Shown here in pieces: positions 40,917-50,826 of a stretch of 64,000 nt of DNA; position 1 is the first letter of the stretch; each line of letters starts with the position of its first letter. The notes beneath the pieces were generated by a model. The model searched no databases and was not told the DNA's origin. It saw only the letters and a list, made by a program, of their open reading frames with translations. A program made the position numbers and the translations under genes. This DNA comes from a virus, in the IMG/VR virus record IMGVR_UViG_3300025652_007805, positions 1 to 64,000 of that record. One strand, given 5' to 3'.

Positions 40917-40924
40917 ATAAATAG
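40917..40924 (-). promoter_or_regulatory. Candidate late promoter box (CTATTTAT)
   Basis: Coding strand CTATTTATTGTG, 25-32 bases before the start at 40892, in the 40-base gap after the gp25-like gene. Identical over 12 bases to the box before 11046. A CGGAG site follows. Confidence 0.5.
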
Positions 40925-40932
40925 ATTTCTAG

Positions 40933-41310
40933 TTAAATATTTGTTATATCTAAGTCAATAGAATCCACAATTTGTGCAAATTCAATTTCATAGTTCAATT
41001 TAATGTTTATGCTTATGTCATCTATTGGTCTAATAGACAGTCTTATAATTGTTATGTAAGGTGCATATGTGGCTATTTGTTCTACTATTCTTTGTTGTGC
41101 ATCATTTATTAACTCAAAAGAACCTTGTTCAAACAACAAATTCATAATACCAACGCCAAAATCAGGTATCATTATTCTTTCACCAGGGTTTGTTAAAATG
41201 ATGTTTTTTAGATTAAATCTCACCGTTTCTTGAAGATCTGCTAGTTTATACCCTGCATTATCTTCGGTGATTTCTAATGGAAACGATACACCTGGTGTTT
41301 CTTTTGGCAT
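40933..41310 (-). CDS. Baseplate wedge protein, gp25-like (GPW/gp25 family)
   Basis: A 125-residue protein of the gp25/W family. Characteristic segments are the LQETVRFNLKNIILTNPGER block, where family members have an EN/R-x-x-LLTxPGER pattern, MIPDFGVGIMNLLFE (FGxGLxxLLFE), and AYAPYITIIRLSIR towards the end. Length is close to T4 gp25 (132). It is the conserved sheath-initiating wedge component of contractile tails and directly supports a myovirus assignment. It follows the 2300-residue gene by 11 bases and precedes gp6. Confidence 0.93.
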   Translation of the reverse strand: MPKETPGVSFPLEITEDNAGYKLADLQETVRFNLKNIILTNPGERIMIPDFGVGIMNLLFEQGSFELINDAQQRIVEQIATYAPYITIIRLSIRPIDDISINIKLNYEIEFAQIVDSIDLDITNI

Positions 41311-41321
41311 TTATTTATCCT

Positions 41322-44300
41322 CTATCTTTTTATATTAAATAATCCACCGAACTGATTTTGACACTCTTTGCCTTCTTTATCTGTTGGTTTATTTGGTTTT
41401 ATTCTTCTTCTGGTCAACCAAGATACTTCCTCGGTGAGTGCTGTAGCGGCATATGACTTTGCAAGGGCTTTTTGTGCTACTAATGATAATTCATCAATTT
41501 CTTCTTCTTCGTTTGGAGGGTCAAAATCATTTCTTTTATAATTTGATACAAAAATCTTTCTACACTCACTTCTTGAATCATTGAAAAAGTCCGAACGATC
41601 GTCTGCGTCTGGTAAATCAATATCACCTCCAAACAAATCAGCAAATACAGATATATCTGGTTCTCTTCGTTCTCCTTGTCCTAAGCCAATCGATGGAACG
41701 AAATTTAAATCAGAATAACAAGCAAGGGCTGATCCTATTTTTTTAACATTCAATATCTTGTTAAGAATTAAATTATACTCTTCAGATTGTGCAAGTCCAT
41801 CGATAAAACATTTTAGATCTTGATTGAAATCTTCTGTTGCTGTTTTTAACGAAGATAGTTTTACATCAATAATATCCTTTTCATATGTTGCAAGGGGGAA
41901 ATGCAAACATCGACCAACACTTGGCATATTGATAGCAAAAGTTCTTTCTTGTTTTGATTTCTCCATTATTTCTGATAAATCTGATCTTGTTAATAAATTA
42001 ATATTATTTATGAGTTCTTCTGGTGCTATATAAACAAGCCTGACTCCAAACTTGATTCCAATTGATCCAGTATAACCCTCTTCGACTTCAGAAGAAATTT
42101 TAGCATCGCCAAACCAATCAGAAATATTAACATCGTCCGGTATTTCCTGTGTATTTAGGAAATCAATAAATTCTTGTATATTTTGGATCCCAGAAGGAAG
42201 ATTATCTGGTCTTGAAACAGCGGTTGCTTCAGCAATTTGTCCCGGTGTTTGCGCAACTGTTAAGCCCAATATACTTGTGGATTCTGGTATTTTTGGAACA
42301 GCCCTTAAATATTTTTCCAAATAAAGTCCACCCGATTGTTTGATGTTTTGTTTTTCTTGAGAGGATAAAGAATTCTCAAGAAGTCGGTTGACTCCATCAT
42401 CTTGGGCACAATGATTTATGGTTCCATAATATTCTGTTGAAGATTGTGTAGTTTGATCTATACCAGAAGTCCCACCAATGGGAACCTCAACATCGTATAT
42501 ACCGGCTCTAATATTATTTCCATAAAGTACTTTAGAACCTCCGATAAAGAATTTATTAATGTCATAAATCAAAGGTCTTGGGTTTAATTCGGAAGCCAAT
42601 TTTGTAGAGTAAAACTGAACCTGTTCTCTGATTAGTCTCTTCAAAAACACTTTACAAGACTCTTCGTTCTCTGCTATTGTTGCTATTTTTGCAGAAAAGT
42701 TCATTTGTGCTTGGGTCCAAAATCTAAATCCACCGCCAAACATTATTGTTATTTTGTCTTGCTCGTCTCCAAAGTCATCGGCAATTGTTTGAAAAAAGCC
42801 AGTTTTAAGAGTTTTATTCCAATCTTTTGTGTTTCTAGAGATTAAATAGCCGCCAACTGCTGGGTATGCATATACATCGTCAAAGTCATTTCTAGCAGCA
42901 TTTAAAAACTCTGATACATTTTGAGGGGGAGGAGAAATCTGTATTTTAAAAGCATTATCAAATAAAGCACCGGTATCTCTTGAGGGCTTCACATATGCTA
43001 TCTGAGCATTGTTTATTGTTTCCATTGCTACTTCTGTTTCCGCATCAACAGTCATTTCTCCAAGTTTTATTTTTCTATTATAAACTTGAGCACATTGTTC
43101 TAAAAATAATAGCCAGTATGTGTAACCTTCATAAGTTGAAGCAAAGAAACTTCTTTCATTTGATAAACCTTGCTCCATTTTAGAAACTATGTATTCATAA
43201 ATTAATTCTTCATAATTGTTATTATTTAAAGCCAAATTGCCATGAATCCCAAAAGAATTAATAATAAAATGTGTTAAATATACTCTTATTGTTGCAGTGA
43301 TTGATTGTTCCAATGCAGCGAGAGTTGCTGGTGAGGCTATTTTTTCAAAAGGTATTTCATCAACACATTCAGGAGATTGTGATAACTTTTCACTTGGCTT
43401 TATCTTATCTTCTTTTGTAGCCATTTCGTTTTCCAATTGTTCTAATTGAAGAAAATTAGTAGCCCTTGGATTGCAGCCATCAATATTTGGGACTAATATT
43501 TTACTAAAAGCAAGCCACCCACGGGGTAAGTCGGGCTCTATATAAATGTTTGGTGTCTCATAGGTTCCTCCGTGCTTTAAGGGATCTAAGAATTTAACTC
43601 TTGGGTTGTTCGTTAAACTTCTTCCCAAGACGGCTTCGTCTTCGTCATATGTATAATCTGTCGCACCAGGGAGAGGATTTACATAAGTTAAATCGTCAAC
43701 TGTTATGAGTTTCTGGTCTGAGCCGCCGTGAACAAATCCATTTGAAATGTTTCCATTTTCATCGCTCAAAATACTGTTTTTAAAATCACCAAATAATATG
43801 TTATTAATATTTCTAACAATATTTCCTATTTCTTCTATTGGAAGATCAAGAGTATCAGAAATAACTGTAAGTTTAGATTCCAAGTAATTTTTAAGAATAT
43901 AGTTTTTATAATTATTGCTCAAGTTACCTGGTGTGGGGTCATAAGATAGTTCTGTGTTTGATGGGACAAACTCACTTATAAACTGTGTTTCGCTGGGTGT
44001 GTTTATATTTTCAACAATAATATCTTTCATTGGAGGAACAGTATAAGTGCCTTGTCCCATAGAAAAACTATAATTAAAATTATTATTGTGATATTGTTGT
44101 CCTTGAACTTCAACAGGGTAAGAATCTTCTAAAATAAGTTTTGTGATATATCTATCTGAATACTGTAATCCATTCTCATAATCAAGAAATACTTTTAAAT
44201 CCTGACCGTAAAACAAATTGGAATTAAGGAGTTTAGCTCTCATTTGAGCACCAACAGTTTCTGGGAAGGGTGCCTCATTATCAAAAAGACCAATAACACA

Positions 44301-47300
44301 AAGTAATCTGAAAAATAAGTTGTTTCTTACTCTCATATGTTTAGCATAATTGTATCCAATTGAATCTGCTGTTATCATCAATAAGATTCCAATTGAATCA
44401 GTAAATTCAAAAGGGTTCTCTTCTACTGTATCGTCAATGAAAGCCTTTTGAAGACGAGCGAAAGCACCTTTTGCTAGTTGTTCTTTTTGTTTTTCTAATT
44501 CTTCTGGTGTCTTCAATAAAGACTTGTCAACTGAACAATCGGGATCAGGAGGGGCAAACAAGTTGTCTATTTCGTCTTGTAGAATACCCTCTGGTCCTTT
44601 TGCAAGTATATCTGCGAGATCTGCTAAATCGGATCTTGCTCGGTCTCTTTGATTATCAACAAAATCATTAGCAATATTTGGATCCCCAATTTGATTAGCA
44701 TAAATTACTTTCAAATTATTATAGTATTCTTTTGCTTGGTCATTTGTCAAACAAATGCTTGGATCTAATGGAAAGAATTGTTGCGGATCAGCAGCGATTG
44801 CAGCGGCTCTTTCTCTTTGTTCTTCTGATAGATAGTTACCGGCTGATTGCAGCACACTATCTAAGCCATTTGAGGTTCCAAGCGTTGAGGCATAGTCTGG
44901 GTGTACTATCCCTATTGTTCTTGATACGTTTTCAAGAAAGTTTGGATCCGCTTGTCCCGTCATTGCTTTTAAATAATCTTGTTCTGATCCAAGAGTGGAT
45001 AGTGTTTCAAGAACTTCTTTTGGTGTTGTTGTTCCTCTCTTTGGGGCACCACTTAAAGAAAACAATTTATCTACACTTTTATCTTTCTCGTCGCTATCTA
45101 ATTGGTCTCCACAAACAGCATCAGAAAGTATCTCTGTGATTGAGCGATCAAATCTTCCACCACTTCGAGAGGCAAAATATAAATCTTGTGTAAGTTCGCT
45201 AGAAAAAGTTAATGCTTCACAGATTCCCGCTTCAAGTGCTTGTATCGATTTTAACATCAAAGCGGAAACAATTTGAGAAGTTGTTTTTTTGAACGCAAAC
45301 ATAAATGCGTCTTTAAAACTTCCCCAAACATCATACAAATCAGGGAGTTGTTTTAATTGCGGTAAAGAAAACGGTCTTGTTTTTCCTTTGCCGCAAGCAC
45401 CAAGTGTAAATGTTCCCAAAAACTCGTCTATTGGAGGATAAGCGAAAGAATATTTTGGACAATCAAAAGAAGCAAAAAACTCTCCAACAATAGAAGCACC
45501 TGGTAGTTTTTCTAATCCAGTTAAAATTTCTTGAACTGAGGCATTTTCAATAATGGCGTTTCCATATGCTCTCATCAATTCCTTCTGGACATTTCCAACG
45601 GCTCTACCGTAAGTTCCTTGTCTTACTTTATCCCCTTCTTGAATGGAGGCATAATCTAGTTTTTGCTTTTCCTTGTCTATAATCTTTTGTTGCTCTTCGG
45701 GTGTTTTATCAGCAAAACCAATCGTATCAGAATTCGTTTTGAGTTCTTCTAAAGCCCTGTCTTCTGATTCGGCTAACTGTTGTTTTATACTTGCTTCTTG
45801 TGCTTCAAGTTCGGTTATTTTTCTCTGTTTATCGGCTTCCCATTGAGATTCTTCAATGGGAACGAATTTTGCATCTTTTGCAGCCTCTAATTCCTGTTCA
45901 GCGGTAGCCAATGCTTCAATTGCTTGTTGTTCGTTTGCCTCAGCCTGTTCGTATCTCGTCTGGGCGGTATCTCTTATTTGTGAAGCGGTATTGATTGTGG
46001 CTTGTGTATATGCGGTGTCTAATGCTTCTTCATAATTTAGTTGTGCTTCTGTTAATTCTTGTTCTCTGATTCTGACTTGTCCAGAGGCTGCTGCTGCTTG
46101 TATTCTTAATTCTCCGACCCTACTTTCTTTTCTCGCTATATTTTCTGATTTTTTATCGTTTTCTGCTCCAAAGTCCTGCAAATATTTAAGGAATGTTGAA
46201 TTTCTAACATCGGTTAATTCTGCCTGTACCACTGGTAATTGTGCGTTTAATTCATCAAAAGTAGTATATACTGCGGCACTTTGATTTATATTCTCTTGGG
46301 CTTGTCTATCATATGCAGCCTCAACATTACCTGGGTCGTATCCAACTTCCCACGGAGCAGGCAAATCTTTAAATTCTTTTTCAACTGTTTCTCTGACTTT
46401 CCGTTGTTTATCGGCAGGTAAGCCAGATAAAAGGATTTCCATACCTTCTGTTGTTACAGAGCCCATTAAACCTTTGATAATCTCTCTATAACCTTCTTCC
46501 ACAGTCATACCAGACAAGAGACACTGGACTCCTTTAAGAGTTAACTTTCTCCAGTTACAGGGGTTTATCTTATCAAATAGCTTGGCTAATTTGCTATCGT
46601 CTATATCTTGTGTGCTTTTGATATCTTTTATCTTTTTGTCTTCTGTTAGACCTTTTTCTTTTAAAGTTCTTTTTTCTTGCTCTTTCCGAGCCTTTTCAAG
46701 TTTCTTTAGATCTTCTTCGCTTGAAAATACCGTTATCTTGCCCTTGTCTTTATCTGATAGGAGACGGCAATTATTTTTATTAAATTGATATGCGAGCGAT
46801 TCAAAGAAACTCATTGATGAGTTCAAAATAGCATCGTCAAGATCAGAAAATTTATCTAACAAACAGCCAAATGCATTTGACTTTGCGTCCAAAGAACTAC
46901 CATAATTTACTGATACAGCGGGAAAAGTGTGCTCTACAATAAAATCTATCCAAGGTGGATTCTTTTTAGCATCAACTTGTGTTCTGATTTCATCATAATT
47001 TGCTATATAACCCATCAATGTTTGGTCAAAAAAACCAATATGTCTGATATTGTCTCCAACTGGCTGTTCAGGGTTTGGTTCTGGTGGGAGTTTTAGTATA
47101 ACCTCTTTGCAACCAACAGGTTTTATTGTAATTGTGTCTGCTAATTTAAAAGGTCTATTTTCATCAGACTTATCAAATTTTAATTCTATCTCTTCAATGC
47201 TCTTTGAACTCTCAAACGAAAGGACCGCACCAAGGGAGGAATAGTAATCATATCCCTTTGATTCTAAAAACTTTGATAGCAGGTCTTCAAACCTCTCAAA

Positions 47301-48224
47301 TCGACCAGACATAAATTTAGCATAAAACGGGACCTCTTCTCCTTCCACAAGTTGAAATAATCTTCCGTCTTCTGTGTGTTTAAAATAAGACTGGAATTTT
47401 GAAAACAATACAAAAATTGATTCCATTTTAGCAATCCAAGTTGTAAACTCTGGTACTTTAAACTTTACTGATTCTATGTTTGTGTCTACCTCGGAAATAA
47501 CCGGGGCTTTTGGAACTTGATCAAAAATGTGAGCAGGGATCGTTACAAGAACAGCCATCATACCATTTGCAGCACCATAAAAATGATAATCAGCAGATAA
47601 TGCAAATAATTCAAGTGCATTATAGTTGTCTATAGTCGGCAAACTTTCTATATCTTGTTGTTCTTTTCTTGCCCATTCATAAAACGAAACATCAGAATTT
47701 AATGAAGCATAGTGTTTTCTCTGTCTGATATATTTTTTTGCTTCAGTGGTTGTAAAAATAGAACAGTTATCATTAGCACAAACTAGTTCGTCACTTTCTA
47801 ATTTACCATAATGCCGAAGCATTGATCGAATACCGGGTTTTACAAAACTTCTTTTAATTCTATCAAATTTTTCGTCATTCTTTATTTGTTGTTGTTCAGC
47901 CATTTGTGAAGAGACAGCACTCATAGGGGCTGATAGCGGTATACCAGATTCTGCTATTGAGATAGTCGTTCCCTGTACGGGATCTAAAATGTTTTTCAAA
48001 TCACTTAATCTATAATTATCGCCGCTTTGGTTGACAAAGACAGCGACGGAGTATTCACAAGTCTTTTCATTTAACCATGGTTCTGTTTGTTTCCACCACT
48101 CTGGTGGGATATAAGAAGGGCTTGGGACACAAGTGGGGCACACCCTATCAATTGTTTGCTCTTCGGGCAATACAATTTCACAAGGATCTTGTTGTATATT
48201 TATAAATTTTGATTTATTAGCCAT
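41322..48224 (-). CDS. Giant (2300-residue) baseplate or tail structural protein with coiled-coil domain
   Basis: The longest gene in the window. The N-terminus has clustered Cys (PCEIVLPEE, then VCPTCVPSPSYIPPEWWK). A long charged coiled coil fills about residues 640-860 (VVQAELTDVRNS; EQELTEAQLNYEEALDTAY; EQQAIEALATAEQELEAAKD). The remaining domains are mixed alpha/beta with NFNYSFSMGQGTYTVPP and many Cys-containing segments (RCLHFPLATYEKDI). No enzymatic motif is seen. It sits between the 311-residue protein and gp25, inside the baseplate module. A scaffold-like hub or wedge component is likely, but no homologue can be named. Confidence 0.75.
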   Translation of the reverse strand: MANKSKFINIQQDPCEIVLPEEQTIDRVCPTCVPSPSYIPPEWWKQTEPWLNEKTCEYSVAVFVNQSGDNYRLSDLKNILDPVQGTTISIAESGIPLSAPMSAVSSQMAEQQQIKNDEKFDRIKRSFVKPGIRSMLRHYGKLESDELVCANDNCSIFTTTEAKKYIRQRKHYASLNSDVSFYEWARKEQQDIESLPTIDNYNALELFALSADYHFYGAANGMMAVLVTIPAHIFDQVPKAPVISEVDTNIESVKFKVPEFTTWIAKMESIFVLFSKFQSYFKHTEDGRLFQLVEGEEVPFYAKFMSGRFERFEDLLSKFLESKGYDYYSSLGAVLSFESSKSIEEIELKFDKSDENRPFKLADTITIKPVGCKEVILKLPPEPNPEQPVGDNIRHIGFFDQTLMGYIANYDEIRTQVDAKKNPPWIDFIVEHTFPAVSVNYGSSLDAKSNAFGCLLDKFSDLDDAILNSSMSFFESLAYQFNKNNCRLLSDKDKGKITVFSSEEDLKKLEKARKEQEKRTLKEKGLTEDKKIKDIKSTQDIDDSKLAKLFDKINPCNWRKLTLKGVQCLLSGMTVEEGYREIIKGLMGSVTTEGMEILLSGLPADKQRKVRETVEKEFKDLPAPWEVGYDPGNVEAAYDRQAQENINQSAAVYTTFDELNAQLPVVQAELTDVRNSTFLKYLQDFGAENDKKSENIARKESRVGELRIQAAAASGQVRIREQELTEAQLNYEEALDTAYTQATINTASQIRDTAQTRYEQAEANEQQAIEALATAEQELEAAKDAKFVPIEESQWEADKQRKITELEAQEASIKQQLAESEDRALEELKTNSDTIGFADKTPEEQQKIIDKEKQKLDYASIQEGDKVRQGTYGRAVGNVQKELMRAYGNAIIENASVQEILTGLEKLPGASIVGEFFASFDCPKYSFAYPPIDEFLGTFTLGACGKGKTRPFSLPQLKQLPDLYDVWGSFKDAFMFAFKKTTSQIVSALMLKSIQALEAGICEALTFSSELTQDLYFASRSGGRFDRSITEILSDAVCGDQLDSDEKDKSVDKLFSLSGAPKRGTTTPKEVLETLSTLGSEQDYLKAMTGQADPNFLENVSRTIGIVHPDYASTLGTSNGLDSVLQSAGNYLSEEQRERAAAIAADPQQFFPLDPSICLTNDQAKEYYNNLKVIYANQIGDPNIANDFVDNQRDRARSDLADLADILAKGPEGILQDEIDNLFAPPDPDCSVDKSLLKTPEELEKQKEQLAKGAFARLQKAFIDDTVEENPFEFTDSIGILLMITADSIGYNYAKHMRVRNNLFFRLLCVIGLFDNEAPFPETVGAQMRAKLLNSNLFYGQDLKVFLDYENGLQYSDRYITKLILEDSYPVEVQGQQYHNNNFNYSFSMGQGTYTVPPMKDIIVENINTPSETQFISEFVPSNTELSYDPTPGNLSNNYKNYILKNYLESKLTVISDTLDLPIEEIGNIVRNINNILFGDFKNSILSDENGNISNGFVHGGSDQKLITVDDLTYVNPLPGATDYTYDEDEAVLGRSLTNNPRVKFLDPLKHGGTYETPNIYIEPDLPRGWLAFSKILVPNIDGCNPRATNFLQLEQLENEMATKEDKIKPSEKLSQSPECVDEIPFEKIASPATLAALEQSITATIRVYLTHFIINSFGIHGNLALNNNNYEELIYEYIVSKMEQGLSNERSFFASTYEGYTYWLLFLEQCAQVYNRKIKLGEMTVDAETEVAMETINNAQIAYVKPSRDTGALFDNAFKIQISPPPQNVSEFLNAARNDFDDVYAYPAVGGYLISRNTKDWNKTLKTGFFQTIADDFGDEQDKITIMFGGGFRFWTQAQMNFSAKIATIAENEESCKVFLKRLIREQVQFYSTKLASELNPRPLIYDINKFFIGGSKVLYGNNIRAGIYDVEVPIGGTSGIDQTTQSSTEYYGTINHCAQDDGVNRLLENSLSSQEKQNIKQSGGLYLEKYLRAVPKIPESTSILGLTVAQTPGQIAEATAVSRPDNLPSGIQNIQEFIDFLNTQEIPDDVNISDWFGDAKISSEVEEGYTGSIGIKFGVRLVYIAPEELINNINLLTRSDLSEIMEKSKQERTFAINMPSVGRCLHFPLATYEKDIIDVKLSSLKTATEDFNQDLKCFIDGLAQSEEYNLILNKILNVKKIGSALACYSDLNFVPSIGLGQGERREPDISVFADLFGGDIDLPDADDRSDFFNDSRSECRKIFVSNYKRNDFDPPNEEEEIDELSLVAQKALAKSYAATALTEEVSWLTRRRIKPNKPTDKEGKECQNQFGGLFNIKR

Positions 48225-48231
48225 TTTTTAC

Positions 48232-49167
48232 CTATGTTATAAACACTTTTTTGCTTAAAATAGAATTAGCACCAGGTATGATTGCGTCATTTAAATGATC
48301 TATATCATTTATGGTTTCATTATATAGACCTGTTAACATACTTCTTATATTTTGAATATTTTCTGCTGCATTCGCACCAGCGACAGTACTCATTGCACCA
48401 GCGGTTAGTGGTATTAATGCTGCTGTGTTTACTGTTATTTGTTGTATTAAACTTTGAAGAATTTTAAGTTTTTTCCGATTGATCTCATTGTTTTGTTTCA
48501 AATAAGAAATTAAATTCTCGCCCAATACTGCTGGTTGCATATCGTCTTCACCTTGATTTCCAACAATAAGTTCAATTCTTGGATTATCAATCTCTGTACC
48601 GTCTGCTCTTAGTTCTCCGCCAGAACCAAATCCGTCTGCTCTAGCACCACCTGCGTAAATTCTAACACTTTCTCTACCAACAACTCTTGTACAATCTGAT
48701 TTTATAACAATAGCAGATAGATCTGAGGGGTCCGACCCAAAGACATTTGAAAAACCAAGGTATTCGTCTATATTGATTGCTTTTTGAGTAATATAAACTC
48801 TAGCTGCATCGGCAAAAAAATTATTATCCACAACTGTATTGCTGTCTATTGGTTTTGTTGAATCTCTTTCAAGTGATTTCCAAATTGTAGAGGAAATTCT
48901 ACCTGATACTATATCTATCATTCCACATTGAGTGTCTCCGCGACCACCGCAGCCAGACATTTCGCCGCCTGGCTTGTCTCTTCCAAGGACAATATAAGTA
49001 TTATTTTTGCCTGAGTATATTTTCTCACAATCAGAAGGATCATAATATGGTAATGATTCAGCTATCTCGGTGCAACCAATTCCATTCGCAGCTTTGGAGC
49101 CAAGTAGACGAGAGTTTTTTATAAATTGTAGCACTTTTGAATCTAAGTTTGTTGCTTTTTTTGTCAT
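48232..49167 (-). CDS. Putative baseplate hub-associated protein
   Basis: A 311-residue protein. The Cys-rich first third includes GCTEIAESLPYYDPSDCEKI and GGEMSGCGGRGDTQCGMIDI, then VYITQKAINIDEYLGFSNVF and a Gly-rich loop (YAGGARADGFGSGGELRADG). QPAVLGENLISYLKQNNEIN, common in hub or spike proteins of marine T4-like phages, is followed by a helical C-terminal region. It lies 12 bases after the hub-amidase gene and before the 2300-residue gene. No enzyme motif; a role next to the gp5-like spike is inferred from order and the VLGE segment. Confidence 0.65.
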   Translation of the reverse strand: MTKKATNLDSKVLQFIKNSRLLGSKAANGIGCTEIAESLPYYDPSDCEKIYSGKNNTYIVLGRDKPGGEMSGCGGRGDTQCGMIDIVSGRISSTIWKSLERDSTKPIDSNTVVDNNFFADAARVYITQKAINIDEYLGFSNVFGSDPSDLSAIVIKSDCTRVVGRESVRIYAGGARADGFGSGGELRADGTEIDNPRIELIVGNQGEDDMQPAVLGENLISYLKQNNEINRKKLKILQSLIQQITVNTAALIPLTAGAMSTVAGANAAENIQNIRSMLTGLYNETINDIDHLNDAIIPGANSILSKKVFIT

Positions 49168-49179
49168 TTTATTTTTCCT

Positions 49180-50511
49180 TTATAAAGCGTCATAGAATCT
49201 TTTAGTTCTTTCTAAAAAGTCTTTCCAATTCCAGTAATTCCCTGTGTCTTTTCCGTACCGTTTTCCTTTTTTTGTTTTTCCAATTGTTGCACCAGGTCCA
49301 ATTTTACCTTTTGGATTAAAATCTTCATGCCCAATTAATACTTGCCTGGTGGGCTGAAGGTTCCATCTTTTACAGATACCGGCGCACAGCTTTGCAGTTG
49401 CGTTAAGTAATTTATCATTGTACATTTCAGAATAAATACCGCCAGACCCTTTACCGGGGCCGTTTTGAGGGAAGCCGACCATTTCAATACCTATACTTAT
49501 TTTGTTTTTTGTACCACCGCTATGTTGAGCAATGTCTTTTTCGGCTGCCCCTTGAACTACTTCTCCTCCTCCGTCAACACAATAATGTATCGATGTGTTT
49601 CTGTTTGTTCTTACTTCACCATTCTTGCAAATTGTTTTGTCAGGAAGTCCTGCGCCAGATCTCAGTACGTCTTCACATGGAGGGTTCTCTATCACATCCC
49701 CTGAAGGGCTTGTCCATTTATAAGTCCCAGCGGGACCTGTATGAAACCAATTAATAAGAGTTCGCGCTCTACCGGGCCCAGGGGGCCCTTGACTTCCATG
49801 TAATACAATAAGTTCAATATCACCTGGTTTTCTGTTTGCTTCTCTTACATTCATTCCACGCTTACCAGGATACAAAAAGCCAGTCGTATCATTGGGACCC
49901 GATGTTTGAGATAGTGAACCAATAATATTACCTGATTTTCCTCTTGATGCTTGTAGTGCTCCAATACCGCCAGCAGCTATTATCAAGTCATTGTCTCTTC
50001 CAACTGAGTTTAGTTCAAATCTAATATCTCTAGCTTTACCATTATTATCCATACCTTCACCAAAAGTACAAACCACAACATCGCCAATTGCTAATAATAT
50101 TGACTGTCCATTTCCTGAAGGACTAACTGAACGAGCTTCAAAATGAGCCGCTACTGCATTTAAAGCCATTTCTCCTTGTATTATATCTGTATTTGTTAGT
50201 TGAAAGTCAGAAAAATCCCAAGGGGCTGGTGTGGCTGAGACCCATTCTGGTCTTACCATAACTTCATAATAATTAGCTGGTTTGTATCCGTCTACAACCG
50301 TTGTAACTCTTGTTCCACTGGACTCGTCAACAAGGAATCGTGCTTTAACAGATAATATTGTTGCTCTAAATGGACCTATGTCTTTTAAAGAATTATTATA
50401 AGCGTCATTAATCATGTCAGAATAAAGTTGCTTATCTAGTGATAGTGCCACTTTAGGATTAGATCTGGCTTGATTATCTGCTGCTAATGTATTTTTGGTT
50501 GTTGTAGCCAT
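49180..50511 (-). CDS. gp5-like baseplate hub protein fused to an N-acetylmuramoyl-L-alanine amidase (Amidase_2) domain
   Basis: A 443-residue protein. Residues 1-225 look like a hub or OB-fold module (FRATILSVKARFLVDE; YYEVMVRPEW; LLAIGDVVVCTFGEG). Residues about 230-443 are an Amidase_2/PGRP domain: IELIVLHGSQ (zinc His near 239), TSIHYCVDGGGEVVQ (about 307), ISIGIEMVGF and VLIGHEDFNPKGK (zinc His near 393), then GNYWNWKDFL. The domain would cut the peptidoglycan amide bond during DNA entry, replacing the lysozyme domain of T4 gp5. The usual K-x-D-P-G is KIGPG here, so the third zinc ligand seems absent. It could also serve as the endolysin. Confidence 0.82.
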   Translation of the reverse strand: MATTTKNTLAADNQARSNPKVALSLDKQLYSDMINDAYNNSLKDIGPFRATILSVKARFLVDESSGTRVTTVVDGYKPANYYEVMVRPEWVSATPAPWDFSDFQLTNTDIIQGEMALNAVAAHFEARSVSPSGNGQSILLAIGDVVVCTFGEGMDNNGKARDIRFELNSVGRDNDLIIAAGGIGALQASRGKSGNIIGSLSQTSGPNDTTGFLYPGKRGMNVREANRKPGDIELIVLHGSQGPPGPGRARTLINWFHTGPAGTYKWTSPSGDVIENPPCEDVLRSGAGLPDKTICKNGEVRTNRNTSIHYCVDGGGEVVQGAAEKDIAQHSGGTKNKISIGIEMVGFPQNGPGKGSGGIYSEMYNDKLLNATAKLCAGICKRWNLQPTRQVLIGHEDFNPKGKIGPGATIGKTKKGKRYGKDTGNYWNWKDFLERTKRFYDAL

Positions 50512-50805
50512 TTATTCTTTTTCCTCTTCTTTGGAAATCATTTCATAAATACCGTCCATATCAGCAGCAGTAAGTCTATCTGCTCCTTCTTTTTTCGCCA
50601 TTAAATTAGCAACCTTTACCAGTTGTTCATTAGATCTTTGAAGAGTCTCGACATATTTTGATAAAGTAATCCCTATCTCTCTATGTCGAGATTCATCCTT
50701 TGCAAGCCACTTTATAGCATCATCAAGGAGTTCTTTCGTAACTTCTCTATCTTTTCTAATGTTATTGACTGCTTCTTCTAAATATGTGTCTACTTTTTTG
50801 GCCAT
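50512..50805 (-). CDS. Small helical hypothetical protein
   Basis: A 97-residue charged, fully helical protein (VDTYLEEAVNNIRKDREVTK; YVETLQRSNEQLVKVANLMA), ending in an acidic EEEKE tail. No Cys and no known motif. It abuts the hub-amidase gene directly and follows the late sigma gene by 21 bases, so all three are probably co-transcribed. It could be a chaperone, a structural peptide or a regulator; the sequence does not tell. Confidence 0.65.
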   Translation of the reverse strand: MAKKVDTYLEEAVNNIRKDREVTKELLDDAIKWLAKDESRHREIGITLSKYVETLQRSNEQLVKVANLMAKKEGADRLTAADMDGIYEMISKEEEKE

Positions 50806-50826
50806 AGTAAAACTAATTAGTTTCCT

